64,000 nt of DNA from Lithospermum erythrorhizon (GCA_019722365.1 JADFUC010000776.1:248001-312000), one strand, 5' to 3'; shown: positions 1 through 13,319, numbered from the stretch's first letter. The notes: a model not told the origin generated them from the sequence alone. Numbers and translations: made by a program.

Positions 1-1369
1 TGCTATTAAAGGCTTTCTTCAATTATGAACAACTTGGTGTAGGTATTTGCTTGACTTCAGCTTTCTGCCACTTCATGTGAGAGTATAGGCGATTCTTTTC
101 ACTAGTTTTATAAGGAGTCGTCAATGTTTAACTTTGGCCTGAATAATCTCCACAATTTGTAATAGGTTGAAGAGATGCTGAATTTTTGAAGGGGAAATCA
201 AAGATGATCCTATTGTTGATCATAAATCCAAGGTCCAAGCTCCTGATGATGACAGAATGTGGCAACTTATTTACAATATATGTCGTCTATATATGCTTCA
301 CCAGATCTTATGTTATGTAGCTTAGTGCTTTTGATGTGAGTGGATGGTTTTTTTGTTTAATCTATGTTAAGAAACTTATTGAGTAAAATTTTATATGCAT
401 GAAAAAATTTGCTTCCTTGCTGGACTACTAATTTATAGGATCTAAGCACTCTTTGTACCGGGATACGTACTCGTTACTCGTCGAGTGTGAAAGCACTCAA
501 ATGATGTTGGTGTATGATATTTCAAGAATTGTTGCGTCTAAGCGCCAACTCTTTGCATGGGTTAGATCCTCAATTTACCTTGCATGAAATGAATTTAAGA
601 CCTCTATAAGGAAGATCTTAAGTGTAAGGGTTATAACGAATGCGATTTAGACAAGAAATTATGTAAAGTACAGAAAATAAAGAACATTAAGATTTAGTTG
701 GTATTGCTAATGATGTGTTAGGACTAATCTACGAGCTCCAAGCCATCAAAAATTTTACTATAATGGGGAAGAAACAAATAACAAGCTTTAATTGAAATAG
801 TTGAACTAATGTTAATAAGAGTCTTACGAAATTTCAAGCTATTTGGTACAGTAAATAATCTATATACATATCTCATATATATAGGCTAAGTCAGAGACAA
901 AATATTTTGGCTCGTTCGATGCAGTATATTCAAGTCAAATGCAACAGTAAGATACTGCTCCGATGAACGGCCCTAACTTATCGATAAGAGTCACTTTTGA
1001 GTTGCTAGTTAAATGATACCATTAGATACAACAATAATTCAATTATTCTTTGTCTCAAGCTTTGCATATCACAAAAGTGAATACAGTGAAACTATGAACC
1101 CACATGACTGGTGATTTGGTTTGATAATAAGTTTGGCACTCTATTGTAAAGATAGATGTCAAGGTTTAAATCTTACCATCATATATTTCCAATAAATAAA
1201 ATAAAACAATCCACTAGACAAAATAAAATATTCAAACCACAAAAGTCAGCTAATTATTCAACCGGATCGGTTATTCACTACTGCTAGTCTGCAAGGAGTG
1301 CTAGCTATTATTACAAAAACTGGAACAGAAACCTAGTGTTATTATCTTAATTAGTTGAATGATATTTTC
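1..1369. other. Intergenic region downstream of the NPH3/BTB gene
   Basis: No convincing gene is visible. A short plus-strand open stretch at about 194-322 (reading EGEIKDDPIVDHKSK and ending at a TAG) has coding-like composition. It has no start codon and a stop lies just upstream in frame, so it may be the decayed last exon of a gene to the left. The rest is ordinary AT-rich sequence and probably includes the 3' flank of the minus-strand gene that ends at 1370. Confidence 0.35.
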
Positions 1370-3833
1370 TTAACATGGTTGCTCATGTTCAAGAACATTG
1401 TTCTCATTTCTTGATGCTGCCTTTGCATTCATTGCACATGGTGTATTGCGCACTATACATGGCTTTCTCCTGCAGAATAAGCTCCAACTCTTTTTCTTTC
1501 CTAGCTTATTGAACTCATGTTTTATGCGCTCGCACTCCTTTTCTAGATCGCTCACAGGATCTTTGGGATCCTGTATGGCACGAGTATGATTCAACTCGTT
1601 GTTTTTAGAGGTTGCGATAACTCCACTTGGATCCTGTATGTTGTCAGGATTGTCTCCAACAAAGAACCAACTGGTGATGGATGTTCTCAATCGAAGTTGT
1701 TCGAAGAACAGAACTTGAACAATCACCCTGAGAGGTAGCCTTTCATTTTTTGCTGCATGAGTGCTAGCTTCTGCTGATAGTTTTTGACTGTTCATGAGTC
1801 TGCATATCTGCTCCCTCTCTGCTTCTGTGAGCCAAGGATGTGCCTGTAGTATGTTATGAATAATCAATTAGATAGAACATCAAACATGTCCACTTAGTTA
1901 GGGTGTTGTGTTAGGACCTAGAAGTTCTGATTGATTCAACTAAGTAAGTACTATTGAGTTGTAGCTTATTGTCTTCTTTCCTTGCATCTATGTGAATGGC
2001 ATACTTACCGATACAAAATAAGTTGTTCAAATAAAAACGAATGTATAAAATTCAGGATTGTTACCTTGAGGTAGATATCAATGGCACGATAAAGGCTATC
2101 GGAGAGTGGCCTGGCATTTTCAGGGATGGCTGCAGCAATTGCCTGGAACTTTGGCAGCTTGAGATTAACATCAGAAGCTACATCTGCAAGAAATGCATCT
2201 ACCAAATTCGCCACCCTTGTCATCACCTTCAACGAATGAGTAATAGAATCTGCTAATTGTCCCTCTTCCATAATACAAGGCGTCGTATCACTTGAAGCCT
2301 CCTGGTCCATTCCAATAAAGTGATAGAGGATTCTTTGGAAACAATCTATATCATATAATGTCTCCACAGTAAATCCCATATTTGGAATCAATAGATCCTC
2401 CAATGAAGCTTGATCCAATTGCATCCCTACCATTTTCTCCAAATTCTCCTTACAAGCTTGACTAGCCTGCAATGTCATAGCGGTTCTGAGCAACCTGAGA
2501 AGAAACTTAGTCTCTGTGACCCCTTTCTTACTTGGAAGCAGTTCAACAATTTCTTCAAGCATAGCCCTCTGATCAGCCTCAGAAGGCGTAGAAACCGGAG
2601 ATGTCCCTGGTTTAACAAGATTAGCAACGTCTTTAAAGCTCGATTGCCTATTCATAATAGGTATGTATTTTTTAACATAGTGCACTAAAGCTCCAGCAAC
2701 ATTCTCAGGTTCAGCACCAGCAGCTTCAACGGCTTGAATCAAACGTTTAAAAATATGTAAACTGAGGAAAGAAACATCCTCATACCACCAATCCTCACCA
2801 CTTGGGGGGGGCGACCTACTCTTAGTGGCTATTCCATTGCATAAACCTTTTTTTGCAGTCTTGTGTCCATTATTGGATGAATCAGTAGACCAGTTCAATG
2901 ATCTCGGATCAGTGCACGCTTTCGTTGCAAGTGAATCGATACACCTCGACATAATTTGCAATTCTTCTGCTTGTGATTGAACTTCATCACAAGTTTCTAA
3001 AGCCTTAATTGTATCAGGCCAATTACAGAAAACATCATTGAGGAAGACTTCTGTTTGATTAATTAGATTTCCCTCTCCATAGTCTTCAGTCATTTCAAGG
3101 TATTCTGCTGCACATCTCACAGATACTACATTTAAAGCAGTGAGCTCAATTCTGACATTGTAACAGAATTTTGCTATTAGTTCAAATGCTTTAGCTCCTC
3201 CTGGAATTTCATCAAGTTGCAGAATACATTCTGATCCATCATCAAATCTTATTTCTCCAATTAGTTTCTCTAACAATCCACTTCTTGATAGCAATGGGAA
3301 CTACACAAAAAATCTACTTTGTTAACCAACAAAAGTTTAAGATTTAAAAAGGGCCATCATATCAGGGATTGGTATAGTGGTTAGTCGTTCATTTACAAGG
3401 GTACACGGACATGCACCGCTAGAATATTCGTATAACAAAATAAAAAATATTATGAACTGACCTTGTGAAGATGGAAGAACATGTCTCCAATTTCTATAGT
3501 AACATCACTAGGAAGCCCAGAGATGCAACGCCTAAATGTAAGTTACAAAAAAGGGCGATATATCAACTTGAGAAGCGACATGTAAAAAGTCTTAAAGTAA
3601 ATAGCACTTTAATTTGAGAAACGCTATGCAAAACTCATTTGTATAGCGATTCTCAAAAATGTTATCGAATCACATTTACCTTAGTTACATTCTTTTGTAT
3701 TTTCAGTCTAAAATTGTAAATACATACTATAGAAATTAACCAGATAACACTAAAGAAGATTGTAAAATTACCAAGAGTGGCCTTGAAGATGAAAAGCTTC
3801 AGATTTTGAGCCGATTCTCATCATGCATGCCAT
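1370..3833 (-). CDS. BTB/POZ-NPH3 domain protein (NRL family), 4 exons, 613 aa
   Basis: Exons on the minus strand are 3833-3772, 3531-3462, 3300-2065 and 1843-1370. All introns are GT-AG and the frame is continuous to a TAA stop at 1370. The product opens with MACMMRIGSKSEAFHLQG, the typical NRL N-terminus. A BTB/POZ domain follows at about residues 28-130 (FHLHKFPLLSRSG, CAAEYLEMTEDYGEGNL). The NPH3 domain starts at GEDWWYEDVSFLSL and ends with ICRLMNSQKLSAEASTHAA and LPLRVIVQVLFFEQLRLR. A short coiled coil (VSDLEKECERIKHEF) and a basic cysteine-containing tail close the protein. Length and exon pattern fit the family. By recall it is closest to the Arabidopsis At5g03250 group. Family members act as plasma-membrane adaptors in phototropin or auxin signalling and as possible CUL3 substrate receptors; the role of this subgroup is not settled. 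A run of eight G on the plus strand at about 2803 lies inside exon 3 but does not break the frame. Confidence 0.93.
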
Positions 3834-5575
3834 ATTCTTCTAGCTATATGCAATGTATTTTTGTTTCAAGAATGTTTTCAATAGCTAAAAAGTTCCATAT
3901 ATAGTCATATATATAGACAAGTGAGGACTAAAATAGAGTGTTGGTATGTGGAATGAGTCAAGATGATGAGAGAATTGGTCATGCAGTTATCCATATGATG
4001 AAAGAATTGGTCATGCAGTTATTTATATGTGCTTCATTTCCTTTAATACCTCCCATAACATTTGATTTCGTCACACTTACACTAACTAATTTATCATATA
4101 AAGTATTTGGGTAGTCATGTTGACTGCCAAGGATTTCGCACTTAACTAACTTACTATTTTATTTGGAGTAACATCGACCCACTCCAATTGCGTGCATTCT
4201 CCAAGAATCTCTGTAGATTCCTACCTCAATCTCATCAGAAGTGATAAATGGGTGGATTTAAAAAAAAAAAACTTACCACTTTATTTACTTTATTTATTTT
4301 ATGAAAAACTAAGTTAACTTCACATACGCTGCTATGTGAACATATTATTAATATGTATTGTAAAAATAAAAATTATATATACTAAAAATCATAAGTGCCT
4401 TATATACAATATTTTTCTTTGTCATATAATAAAATTATATGATACTAATTTTATACTATGAATACGCATTTGTATGTGAATGACAGATATCGTTTATATT
4501 CCTTATTTAACTTTCAAATATATAGTAACTTCCAATTATAGGAAAGTTATAAAAATACCTTCGAATTAATTAAATTTAAATCTAAAAGTCTAAAAATGGA
4601 AAAGATATCAATGGCAAAGTTTTTAGTGAAACCAAATAACTACTCTATATCTATTTTCTTTATATTTATCTTATATAAAAGTGAAAGTTCAATAATTAAT
4701 TTTTTGAAACCTAAATACTTTCTTAAATATGCCACGTGTTAAATTGCAGTTTGGACTATCATGCAACTATTCCAAAATGACCCATAATGCATTAGAACAT
4801 GGACACATGAAACATTGACCAGTTATTTTCCTTTGAACGTGATATATCCCATGTTTTAGTTCATCCCAATGAATCCGGGTAATTGCTCCAAATAATAATA
4901 AAGATGAGACTCATGCACTGAAGCAACTACTGAGTGCATAGAATAGAATAAGAGAAATATCAATTAGAAAAACAACATTATTAGGAATAGAATTTTGAAT
5001 ACACAATATTAAATAGTAGTAGTAGTAGTATTAGAACGGAGTGTTTGCAAATCCTTAAAGTATTCCTCAATGCATCGACAAAGCCTCGCATATATATCAA
5101 TTGAAGATTGAACTTTAAATAACTATTCAGAACAACCTTCTATATAGGATAGATTATGCTTTCTTTTGATGTTATTCAAGTAATAAATTTTCAATTTCTG
5201 GGTTTTTATCGAACAACCTTCTATATAGCCTCTTTAGTTACCTCAACATTATTACTCCGTAGTTGGCCTCTATGGATAAGGTAATTTCTAATTTCATTTG
5301 GCTTCTATAGGTAAGTTTCTCTTTAAATAAGCCTAATTTTGTTAATATTGATATCACACTAAATCTATATACCTTCTAAAATTAACATACTAAGTGTTTC
5401 TTTCATTTTTGTAGCACATTTATGCCCTCCCTAAATACTCTAATTACTTGACATTAATTCACAAATAATAGTAATTTAATGTGAAGTTAAAGAATGACTA
5501 CATTTAATAATAATAATTATTATTATTAAATGGTTGATAAAAATACCAAGAGTTTTGGTGTGGCTCTTAATATCT

Positions 5576-5655
5576 ATAGTATATTATTATGTATATTAGT
5601 ATGTGTATATTATTATGTATATTAGTATGTGTATATTATTATGTATATTATTATT
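5576..5655. repeat. AT-rich minisatellite, about 27-bp unit
   Basis: The unit tattattatgtatattagt plus a short tail is repeated about 2.7 times head to tail, directly visible in the sequence. It lies in intergenic DNA with no adjacent gene. Confidence 0.75.
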
Positions 5656-5757
5656 AAACATAGTATGAATATTACAATGATATGCTATGAAGTCATCACA
5701 CCATAATAAATAAAATATTATAATGTTAGACTTTATTTTAAAAATAAAACTTGAACA

Positions 5758-6205
5758 AAAGATATATGATTTAATTTATGATTAAAATATCTATATTTAT
5801 ATAACTTTTAAGAGTTTATATAAAACACTTTTTTTTAAGAACATATTTCCCTTCCAACTAAAATATTTCAACTAAAACTAATTACATGCATCTTATTATT
5901 ATCTTTATTATCACACAATTATTGGTTTTACCATGAATCCATCGTACGGATTGAAAATCATACAAACTATTATAAATAAATAGCCATAAAATGTTATTTA
6001 TTACGCTAAAAGAGACAACTATAAAAAATGGATTGAGTATGATTTAACTTATGAATAAAATATCTATATTTATATATATTCTAAAAGTTTAGATGAAATC
6101 AGCGATTCTTTTATTTTTTATTAAGAATATATTGTTCTTCCAACTAAAATAACTCAACTAAAATTAAGTATTTTCATCTTATTATTATCTTTATCACAAT
6201 TATAT
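5758..6205. repeat. Diverged direct duplication, about 170 bp, period about 270 bp
   Basis: The block at 5758-5925 recurs at about 6029-6205. Shared stretches, in the same order, include aaaatatctatatttatata, 'cttccaactaaaat' and 'catcttattattatcttta'. The copies differ by scattered substitutions and small indels, so the duplication is old. No coding content is seen. Confidence 0.6.
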
Positions 6206-9200
6206 TAATCATTAGATTAATAGCCAGGATTTAAATACAAAAACCAAGAATCATTAGTAGTATATGTAGTAACTTACAAATTAATTCATTATACTAATAA
6301 TGTACAATTCAATACAATTAATTAATTTTGGAAAAAAAAAAAGTTAAACTTTGAAACGGGAGTTACATACGACTCATACCCAGTTACTAATAATATTCAA
6401 TTAATTATTTGGAGTTACATATGAATTCACATATTGTACTAATAATGTTCAATTTATTATACTAATAATTAATACAATTATGATTAAAAAAAGATAATAC
6501 CAGATGCAAAAGTTAATTTATACATCTTATTAATTTTATGATTTACTAAACGCTAAGCAAGAGATATTGTTACTTTCCTTTTGTTAGATTAAAATCAAAC
6601 GTTCTTCCAAAATGAAATAATAGAAAAGTAATTATAATTGAATAATAAAAGAAGTTAAAGATATTTATTCATTATACTATGATAATTATAACTCATTAAA
6701 ATATTTAAAAGTTACATTGGCTCATTACAATCTAATTCCTCTCTTGAAGTTTCACAAAGATCAACATATATTATTTACTATATATTAGTTGTCCATGTAA
6801 AAAAGCGGTAGTTAATGGCAAGAAAATCTATATCTAATGAAAGAGATATTTTCGGTTTGGTTTAAGGAGAAAATGCAAATAAGATGGAAGGTATATAAAA
6901 AAGCTTTCTTATATTCTCTAATTTAAGGTGAAAGTTATGTTAACAAATGTGAATATTTTATTTTTAGTTATTTTATTTGGAATTTCTAATTTTTTTGAGT
7001 TGACGACGTTATGTTATTCTTGATTCTTGTATATGTTGATCCGAGTACGGATTCTCGGCTGAGCATATAATTATTTTCCAAAATAAATCTTCCACTATTT
7101 CACCTCTTGAAAGCTTATTTAAAGTTAATATATTATTTGTCCAGCGCATGTAAGTATTTATTTTGTCTATTCTTTAATTCACCTTATAATACTCCAATTA
7201 GATAAATATATCAACAATGATATTTTATTTGTTGTATCGATTTTAAACATAACTTATTACTAGGCTATCGAGCATCTATATTCAATCATCATATCAGTTT
7301 CAAACTTATGTTTTTTAAGATTGATGAAAATAATCACATATGGAAGCTTTTCACAAATATAATAATCTGTATATACGAGATTATTAGTAAGCTAACTCTT
7401 GTTTTATCTCACACCTAATAAATTTTTTCAAATACCATTTTTACCGAATTCTTGATCAAATAATTGATAAGAACAGAGGCTTGCTCTATCAAAACATTGA
7501 AACCACAAAAAAAACATGAGATTTTAAAATTATCTTAATTTTTCATTTGTCATTCTAGATGAATAAACAAAAATAGTTATTGTGATTTGATGTTGATATT
7601 TAATTAAGTCTAATTTATCAAGACTTAAATGTTGATCTTGGTTATACTTTTGACTGTGTTGAAAAATACCAATTAGTTGAAACAAATACAGAAGATATAT
7701 TTTTAGAATTAATTATTAGAATACCAATCACTTAAATATTATCATTTATTGAGTATAAATTGAAGAAAAATGCTCTATTTATTTGTTATTTTTCATGTCT
7801 TCCTTTTACAACATGATAGTAAAATACATACACATCTATAATTGATTATTAATAAATATTGAATGAAAATTGAATCCTATAGAATAATATATAATTAACT
7901 TATAATAAGACGATTATTCAATTTAGATATTTGATTATAGTTTTTACTTTTATATATAAAGGATAATTATTTTTACTTTTTTCATAATTAGTTAATGAAT
8001 TTATAAAATATTATTTGCATATGCAAAAAAGTAAAACTATTCACTATACTAGCACCTTATTCATCTATATATACAATATCTATACATAGAAACAGTTTAA
8101 TGTTATTTTAGAAATCTAAAATTAGAATTAATAAAATATGAAGTAGTAATATAATATATAAGTTTTAATGACAATATAAGTATAACAAACAAAAAGACAC
8201 TCTTGATATTAACATTCATTACACGTTCATTATTAATTTATTTTTTATAGTTGTTTGTTTTCTTAGACATGGAGATTAATATTTTATATATGAATATTGA
8301 CGTAAATCCTATCTTAATTAAAAGCTTATATCAAGAGTATTGATTTGCAAAGTAATTCATAATTTTTTATGAAAATAGTTTAATTTATGGAGAAAGCTTT
8401 TCATAAACATTATATGAAAATACGCTAAATACAACAATAAAACTAGAATCAAGAAAGCAAAAGTGAACAAGAAGTAATAATAAATGAAACCAAGAATGAT
8501 GACTGAGACAAATGAAAAAGAAATGACACTTAAATTTATATTTCTTTTCATTTTAAATTTAAATTTTAAGACTATAATCTATTCAAAATTTAGTAAAAAG
8601 TTATCAATGTATTAATTAGTCAAGTTTATCTCATTCCGATTTATTTTCATATTTTTATATCTGCTTGTTTTAAAAAAATTCTATGTGAAAGACTTATTTT
8701 TCTTCATCGGCTGCCCACGCGTTAACGCACGTATCACATTACTAGTCTAATATACAAAAGATTCTATGATACATCAACAAAATCACGCATCAGATTACAG
8801 ATCGACACCAAGATAATTCGAATTTTGCATCCCGTAGTACATCCGATTACTCTTTTTAACACGGTTATATTTTTTCAATATTATTCTATACCAAACATGA
8901 CTTTAATATATTAGTTTATAAAGAAATTTGACCGAGTAGTCCATTTCGTCGAGTATGTTACGAGTCTATTTCGAGAATGTTACATATCTATTTCAAATCA
9001 ATTTATGTTATTTTGTGTCATAGAAGTGTATTACTTTCTGAACTGGGTTCACGATCGCTCTTCCCCAATTCAATTATAACCGAACATAACTTTCAATTCG
9101 ATTTTGAATAGACTCGATTTTTCAGCATATCCAATTATATTTTCAAGTTGGTCCAAAAATATTAAAATCCAGACTTAGAATCAACTCATTGATAGTTCTC

Positions 9201-9281
9201 TAATCTCTAGAGAAGGATAAAATCTCCATATTTTCTTTAACTAGCTCACTACCATTAAATTAATGGTCAAAATTCCCCCAA

Positions 9282-9765
9282 CAATTTCCAATCAACCCCC
9301 TCCATAAATGAACCCTAGACCCATTTTCCACCTCACTACACTTAAAAATCTCGTTTTAAGCAGACGGTTCACTCGACTACGAAAGGCATCAAAGCGGTCC
9401 ATCCCGTTGATTCAATACTTTTTTCGCGAACGTTCGATTTGGGTTAGAAAGTTCGAACAAGCTAAAGTTCCAAAAATAATTTTGATCTTTCAGATACTGC
9501 ATTTCGGTTAATTCCTAATCAGATAAAAAATAATTATTTATTTAACGATAAAATATAATTTCGAACCGATACGACACCCCCGCTCAACTTCAATGAAATC
9601 TGAATTAAAGATCTAAGATCAGATCCAACCACATCAAACTCTCAAATCAAACTCTACTAATCGAATCAAACTTTAAGATTTCCGATCAATTTCCAATCAA
9701 CCCCTTCATAAATGAACCCCAAACCTATTTTCCACCTCCCCACACTTAAAACCCCGGTCTTTTAA
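9282..9765. repeat. Duplicated block in the CASPL5A upstream region
   Basis: A block of about 77 bp at 9282-9358 recurs at 9687-9765, about 405 bp downstream and only about 17 bp before the CASPL5A start codon. Both copies run through caatttccaatcaacccc, then 'cataaatgaaccc', then 'attttccacct', then 'acacttaaaa'. The right copy probably holds the 5' UTR or core promoter of the gene, so the left copy may be a duplicated promoter or 5' UTR. A small ORF starting inside the left copy (9308-9511) has no family resemblance. Confidence 0.7.
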
Positions 9766-9781
9766 CCAGACCGGTCCATAA

Positions 9782-12611
9782 ATGACTCAAAGCAGACCGG
9801 CAGTTCACCCTGTTGACCCGCCACCGTTGACTGCGGCGGCGCCGCCACGAGTGAGGCTGAAAGATGTGCAAGGCATGCCGGGAACTGGTGGCGGACTTGT
9901 GCTCCGCCTCCTCCAATTCATATTTGCGGTTATCTCTCTCTCCGTCATGGCTACCACCTCCGATTTCTCCTCCGTTACTGCCTTCTGGTATTTGTCCCAA
10001 AAAGATGTCCAATTTGGAATTTTATTTGAAGGATTAAGAAACTTGTAGCAATTGTCCCAAAAAGTTGTCCAATTTGGTATTTTATTTGAAGGATTAATAG
10101 AGTTTGTAGCTTTAATTGGAACACTTAAGAAAGTTGAAATATATGCTGCTGGTATTTGTCCCAAAAAGATGTCCAGTTTGCTATTTTATTTGAAGCATTA
10201 ATAGAGTTTGTAGCTTTAATTGGAACACTAAGGAAGTTTTGATTTGAGTTAAAGTTGATATATGCTGCTTCACTATCTGTATGTATTGATTCGGCCAATT
10301 TTACATTTTATGGTCAGAAACTCAGAATTAAGGAAGTTTGAATGGGTCAAAATTAAGAAAGTTTGTAGCTCTAATTAGAATACTAAAGTTTGACTTGAAT
10401 TAAAGTTGTTGTATGCTGCTTTAGTATGTTTATGTATGTAAATTTTTGGAGTTTAGTCCTGAAAAAGATTGTTCAATTTGAGTTTTATGGGAGGATTCAG
10501 AAAGTTTCTTGCTTTAGTTGGCACACTTAAGTTTGATTTGAATTGAAGTTGTTGTATGCTGCTTTAATTTAATTTCTGGTAATAGTTTCTTTTTAGTTAT
10601 TGTATGCTGCTTTACTATCATCATGTGTGGAATTTAAAAGATTGCCCAATTCGATATTTGATGGTCAAAATTAAGGAAGTTTTTATTTTTTGATAATTTC
10701 TTTCATTAATATATATCATTGGCCAATTACAAACGAGTTCGGAAAAAATTAAAATAGGTAGACAACATGATAAAAGTAGCTAGACAAGCATGAAAGCCGA
10801 AACTAAGGCAAACTAGATCTAGTTTCGGTAACTAGATCTTGTCCAACAACTAGTGGGAGTAGACGTAAGCTTTAACAAAACACTGGTTCTTCCTTTAATC
10901 TGTTGCTTTAAAAAGTTGTTCCAAGCTCCCATACTTTGTATCCATGCAAATGAGCTATAACCTGCGATAAAGAAAAATCTGATGCAAAAATTATAGTATG
11001 TGGCGAAGTGATAGTCGTCAGGAGAAGGCTCTGAATTATTGCTGCCATGATATGCTGGGTAACTTGTTTAATATATGTTGTGGTATGTGGTTGTAACAGT
11101 GGTATATTCATTTGGTCATGAAATAGGATGAAGTGATTGGTAGTTAAACATTGGATATAGATGTATGTAGTTGTATTATGATGTAAGGAAAGATATATAT
11201 GATATGTAGGGAGCTTTAACTTTTATTATAATTGAAGTTATTATATATTTGTAGGCTGTGTTGGTAATCGGCTCTTTTTAGTTATTGTATGCTGCTGCTT
11301 CAGTGTCTATATGTATGGAATTTTTATAAAGTTTGGATCTTTATTGTAAACTAGACTTACTCTGATATTAGGAATGTGTTTACTATCTAATTACACTATG
11401 TCAAGATCCAAGCTAGCATGAGTTGCCTTCCATTTTCTATATTTTCGAAAAACCTAGCTGTGAGGGTTTGACGATCCACCTCTACCATTTCCAAGTGAGT
11501 GTCTAACCACAATGTCAAACCGCCATCCTGGTTGTCATCTTCCATGTAGGTATTAGATGAGTGGCTAATTAGGTCATAAAAACCCTCAATAGATTCTTGA
11601 TATTAGTTCTTCATTTTTATTGTTATATAAGTTAGTTTATATTCGTGTTTTGCACACATTGTTTCCATAATCAGTGTAAAACAGAATCAAACCAGAATCA
11701 ATTATTTCAGATTAAAGTTTTCCTCATCTCTGTGTTGAGACCAAACCAGAATCAATTAGTTCCTTTGTGTCTCAGCTATCTTGTAGCAGCTGTTGGCCTG
11801 CAAAGCTTATGGAGCTTGATATTGGCTATTGCTGACATATATGCTCTTTTGGTGAAACGAAGCTTTCGGAATACAGTGGCCGTCAGTATATTCACCATTG
11901 GTGATGGGGTAAGTGGGTAATTGCACTACTTGAGTTTACACCTCTACTATTATGGTTTCCTAAGCAGGAATGTGATCATGAGACTCCTTTCCTATGGTAT
12001 GTTATAGAGCTGGTGAACGGGAGTTATGACTTCGTATATGATGATAATGCTTCCTTCTTGTGTGGTATTTTTGGAAATGGGAGGGAGTTGCATATACTTC
12101 CTTGTTTGCCACATCCTTATCCCCCTCACCTCCACACGATAAAAAGATCCAGAAAAATACATGCCCCTAGTCATTCGGTGTTGTTTATAATGAACTCTCT
12201 TACATGAGTATTCCATTTATTAAATTAGTTTTCCAGATAATTATACTTTTATTTTTGTGCATTCAGAAAATGACTCACCACAGGGGTAAGGCTACCACAT
12301 TAGCGGAGGCCTCTTGAATACGATGGTCGTGTTAATGTGGCGTGACTAGTTTTTTGCATTTAAATTTTATGTTGATGCCGTTTGATTCTCTCTTATCGAC
12401 TACCTATACTTCTTTGCAGATTACTTCCACTGTGACATTTGCTGCTGCTTGTGCATCTGCTGGTATCACAGTCCTCATTGGAAATGATCTTCACTATTGT
12501 AATCTGAACCCCTGCTCTAGATTTATGGCTGCCACGGCTATGGCTTTTCTGAGTTGGTTTGCTGCATCTCCTTCCTTCATTCTCAACTTCTGGTCTTTCG
12601 CTTCTGAATAG
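9782..12611 (+). CDS. CASPL5A: CASP-like membrane protein, CASPL5A type, 3 exons, 176 aa
   Basis: Exons are 9782-9987, 11776-11908 and 12420-12611, with GT-AG introns and a continuous frame. The N-terminus has the 5A-type signature ([21 protein letters not shown]). Four hydrophobic segments follow: [18 protein letters not shown] (about 39-56), the exon 2 segment [18 protein letters not shown], the exon 3 segment [16 protein letters not shown], and a last one around [17 protein letters not shown] conserved arginine (R42) sits in the first segment, as in the MARVEL/CASP fold. Family proteins are four-span plasma-membrane proteins; true CASPs scaffold Casparian strips, while the CASPL5 role is little known. 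Intron 1 carries tandem-like repeats that include a copy of its own splice donor. Length fits the family. Confidence 0.92.
9987..10562 (+). repeat. Repeated blocks inside CASPL5A intron 1
   Basis: A unit starting 'ggtatttgtcccaaaaaga' at the exon 1 splice donor is repeated at about 10050 and again at about 10151. A second, partly overlapping module ('gtttgtagctttaattgga' through 'tatgctgct') recurs at about 10092, 10207, 10360 and 10503. Units are about 100-140 bp and diverged. The copy at 10151 restores the same 'ctg|gtatttg' context as the true donor. Confidence 0.75.
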
Positions 12612-12774
12612 GAAATGGCGTGTAGGCTAGGCAAGAACTGCCCGAGGAAATTAATGGTCCCTAAAATTGCCGATTATGTCTTAAGAATTTTAAGGAGATT
12701 CAAATGCTCCTGCAATGTATATTGTAAATTTTGTGCTGATTAAATGGCAAATTAAAATTGAAACTTCAAATGCT

Positions 12775-13200
12775 CAAGAACAAATGCTCAAGAACAAAGC
12801 ATGACACTGCTAATTGTTGCATACTGCATTTCAGTTTCTCAGCTTCAAGCTCTAGTTTAAGAGTTTCAATTCTCTCTGTCAGGCGCACATTCTCCTGATG
12901 AACCATAAATCAGAATAATCATTATACACTAATAAGACAGTTATCGGTAGCGAGTTCAAGCATAAACTTGAAATTTAATACGGATTATCAAGCTAAAACT
13001 TACTTCGCTCATTGATAATGACATTGTAATTGTATGTAGTGTAGAACTAAATACGAGAGTTCAAATTTAACAAAGATATGAAATGTCATTATCGAACATT
13101 GCAGTTGCAAAATCATCGTCCCAATATATTCTGCCTTTCCATTAGCTTGATATGATGCTCTTGCTTCTACTCTAACTATCCTGCCGAATAAATTAACTAG
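12775..13200 (-). pseudogene. Decayed exon pair of an unrecognised coiled-coil gene
   Basis: On the minus strand an acceptor-like 'cggcag' near 13180 is followed by a frame reading RIVRVEARASYQANGKAEY and then IGTMILQLQ. A second acceptor-like 'ttcatcag' at about 12900 is followed by ENVRLTERIETLKLELEAEK. Both have a coding-like, charged, heptad-like composition. No start exon or clean donor between them was found, and the second piece ends in a small duplicated tag (atgctcaagaaca, twice, about 12770-12795). It looks like the 3' part of a broken gene. I do not recognise the family. Confidence 0.3.
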
Positions 13201-13319
13201 ATAACAAAGGTTTCGAAGAACTCAAAGTATGAAGTGATATTACTATGAATACCCTTGCAGTGCATTTGTATAATTTAACTTAGTAAACTTACTAAACATC
13301 CTGCTATTTGCTTCACAAG

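Larger units (their letters stand above)
3834..9281. other. AT-rich intergenic region, no gene recognised
   Basis: This is about 5.4 kb of strongly AT-rich DNA. The promoter of the minus-strand NPH3 gene should lie at its left end; TATA-like runs occur at about 3897-3920. Open frames such as 8357-8551 are low-complexity and hydrophobic by composition, with no family resemblance. Several local duplications are listed separately. No RNA gene or recognisable transposon protein was found. Confidence 0.6.

Noticed and set aside
3364..3425. tRNA-like stretch (ggtatagtggttagtcg) in NPH3 intron 2
   Set aside because: It resembles an A box, but no matching B box (ggttcgantcc) or cloverleaf stems follow, so it is not called a tRNA or SINE.
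8357..8551. Hydrophobic 64-aa minus frame
   Set aside because: It arises from T/A-rich sequence. No start context, family motif or neighbouring exon.
9308..9511. 67-aa plus frame upstream of CASPL5A
   Set aside because: It lies in duplicated promoter DNA and has no protein-like motifs. Possibly an upstream ORF, but unsupported.
11645..11775. Upstream extension of CASPL5A exon 2 as a separate start
   Set aside because: The frame before 11776 is intron read-through. A clear acceptor at 11775 and the family sequence begin at FCYLVAA.
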